Shown here piece by piece: positions 63,126-64,000 of a stretch of 64,000 nt of DNA (positions are counted from its first letter, which is position 1; each line of letters begins with the position of its first letter). This DNA comes from Phymatolithon calcareum (taxonomy: Eukaryota; Rhodophyta; Florideophyceae; Hapalidiales): NCBI GenBank assembly GCA_977006965.1, contig OZ345364.1, positions 1,984,001 through 2,048,000 on the forward strand, given 5' to 3'. The position numbers and the translations under genes were made by a program. The notes beneath the pieces were generated by a model. The model saw nothing but the letters and a program-made list of their open reading frames with translations, did no database searches and had not been told where the DNA came from.

Positions 63126-64000
63126 AACTGCAGTCCGTGAAAGCAATTACATGAGAAACTAGTTTTCCCCTATGGACTAACTGCGTCCCGTTTTGTCTTC
63201 TCCCTTTGAGGGCTTCTAGTTCTGAAGTCCCCCGATAAAGTCACCGCTTCTCTCACTTATAGAGGTTTCCAACCATCAGAGCCAGCCGGCACAAATATGA
63301 CCTATGTTCTATTCAATAGAATTACTGTTCGTTTCAGTGGAAGCTTAGCCAACTTCGAATATCACCATTCCCACTAATTTCCACAGTGCTCATGATGATT
63401 ACGAAAGTGCAGACACATAAACATGGGTAATGTTGTGAGGCAAACAAAGAAGGGTATGAAAAATCGTGGAAAGGGGCTCCAAAGATGCATGGAGAAGTTT
63501 GACCGCGAATCTTAAAACTTCTGTCTTGAGAACACTCGTTGCAAAAACAATCGAGCACTGTATTATTCTCGACAAAATTCCATTCCAACCTGAGTCAAGT
63601 TAGCGTTGAGCATATTGTGCATCGTTGCCGCTTTGCTGAAGGGCGAAGGCGGGAGTGTAAAGTCGCACGAACTAATTGCCGTAGGGCATCGGGGGTGGAC
63701 TGCAGGCAGGAGAGTTCCCTGCTACAGAAATCGCGCTCGAATGCAAGTGGAATCTTGTTGCTGCTAGAACCAGCGATGAACACGTTGCCAGGACAGAAAT
63801 CTCGTCATACATATCATTTTGATTGGTTCTTGAATTGCTCTGAATCAGGAAACTGTAAGTCAGACTCAGACAGCTCGAGGAGTCAAGCACTACCTCTGTT
63901 CAGCCACCTTGGAGCACTCAGGTTCATGTCTAACATTCCCATATGTCTAGTTGTGCGGCACCATGGAAATGTATTCGGGGATTCAGATTCGAAAGCCAGC

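Larger units (their letters stand above)
57755..64000. other. Long gene-free tail of the window
   Basis: No ORF is convincing. The region holds a run of ten G (59088-59097), hairpins, two tandem repeats and a diverged third copy of one of them (all listed separately). A 72-codon ORF at 57860 with a hydrophobic start was considered and not accepted. Confidence 0.55.

Overview
The window looks like nuclear DNA of a eukaryotic alga, most probably a red alga. Most genes are single uninterrupted ORFs and only two introns can be supported. One product has a plastid-transit-like N-terminus, and a sedoheptulose 7-phosphate cyclase is present. Short gene islands are separated by several kilobases of non-coding DNA with broken LINE retrotransposons. 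This resembles what is known of florideophyte genomes such as Chondrus, but the species assignment is inference. I saw no tRNA, rRNA, CRISPR or viral gene.

Layout. 1-2083: 3' part of a secreted-type protein made of exact 193-residue F5/8C-like repeats. 2.1-10.3 kb: one frameshifted unknown gene (3715-5699) among LINE remnants of at least two families and several perfect hairpins. 10.4-12.7 kb: a PH + DDHD phospholipase A1-like protein. 14.7-15.9 kb: a fructose-1,6-bisphosphatase homologue with a damaged metal/phosphate motif. 16-20.5 kb: empty apart from a LINE relic. 20.5-26.5 kb: a HOOK-like coiled-coil protein, a mitochondrial malate dehydrogenase and an unknown basic protein. 26.8-32.6 kb: a broken LINE, then about 5 kb without genes that is very rich in perfect palindromes and in the heptamer TACAGTA/TACTGTA. 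32.6-37.8 kb: a Ser-rich unknown, a DUF4604/KIAA1143-like protein and a disordered protein with a CaaX box.

39.8-52.3 kb is the densest island: a giant p115/Uso1-like golgin, a GNAT acetyltransferase, a copine-like tandem-C2 protein with an intron, electron-transfer-flavoprotein beta with an intron, a putative plastid membrane protein and the C7-sugar-phosphate cyclase. 53.8-57.8 kb: a secreted Pro/Ala-rich protein, a HINT3/aprataxin-like HIT protein and an AMBRA1-like WD40 protein. 57.8-64 kb: no convincing gene, but hairpins and tandem repeats.

The genes are mostly housekeeping functions (membrane traffic, carbon metabolism, mitochondrial electron transfer) and do not form one pathway. The strongest unexplained signals are the palindrome/heptamer-rich block at 28-32.3 kb, the nested foldback at 29791-30069, the FBPase homologue with altered catalytic residues, and the HOOK-like protein in a lineage thought to lack dynein.
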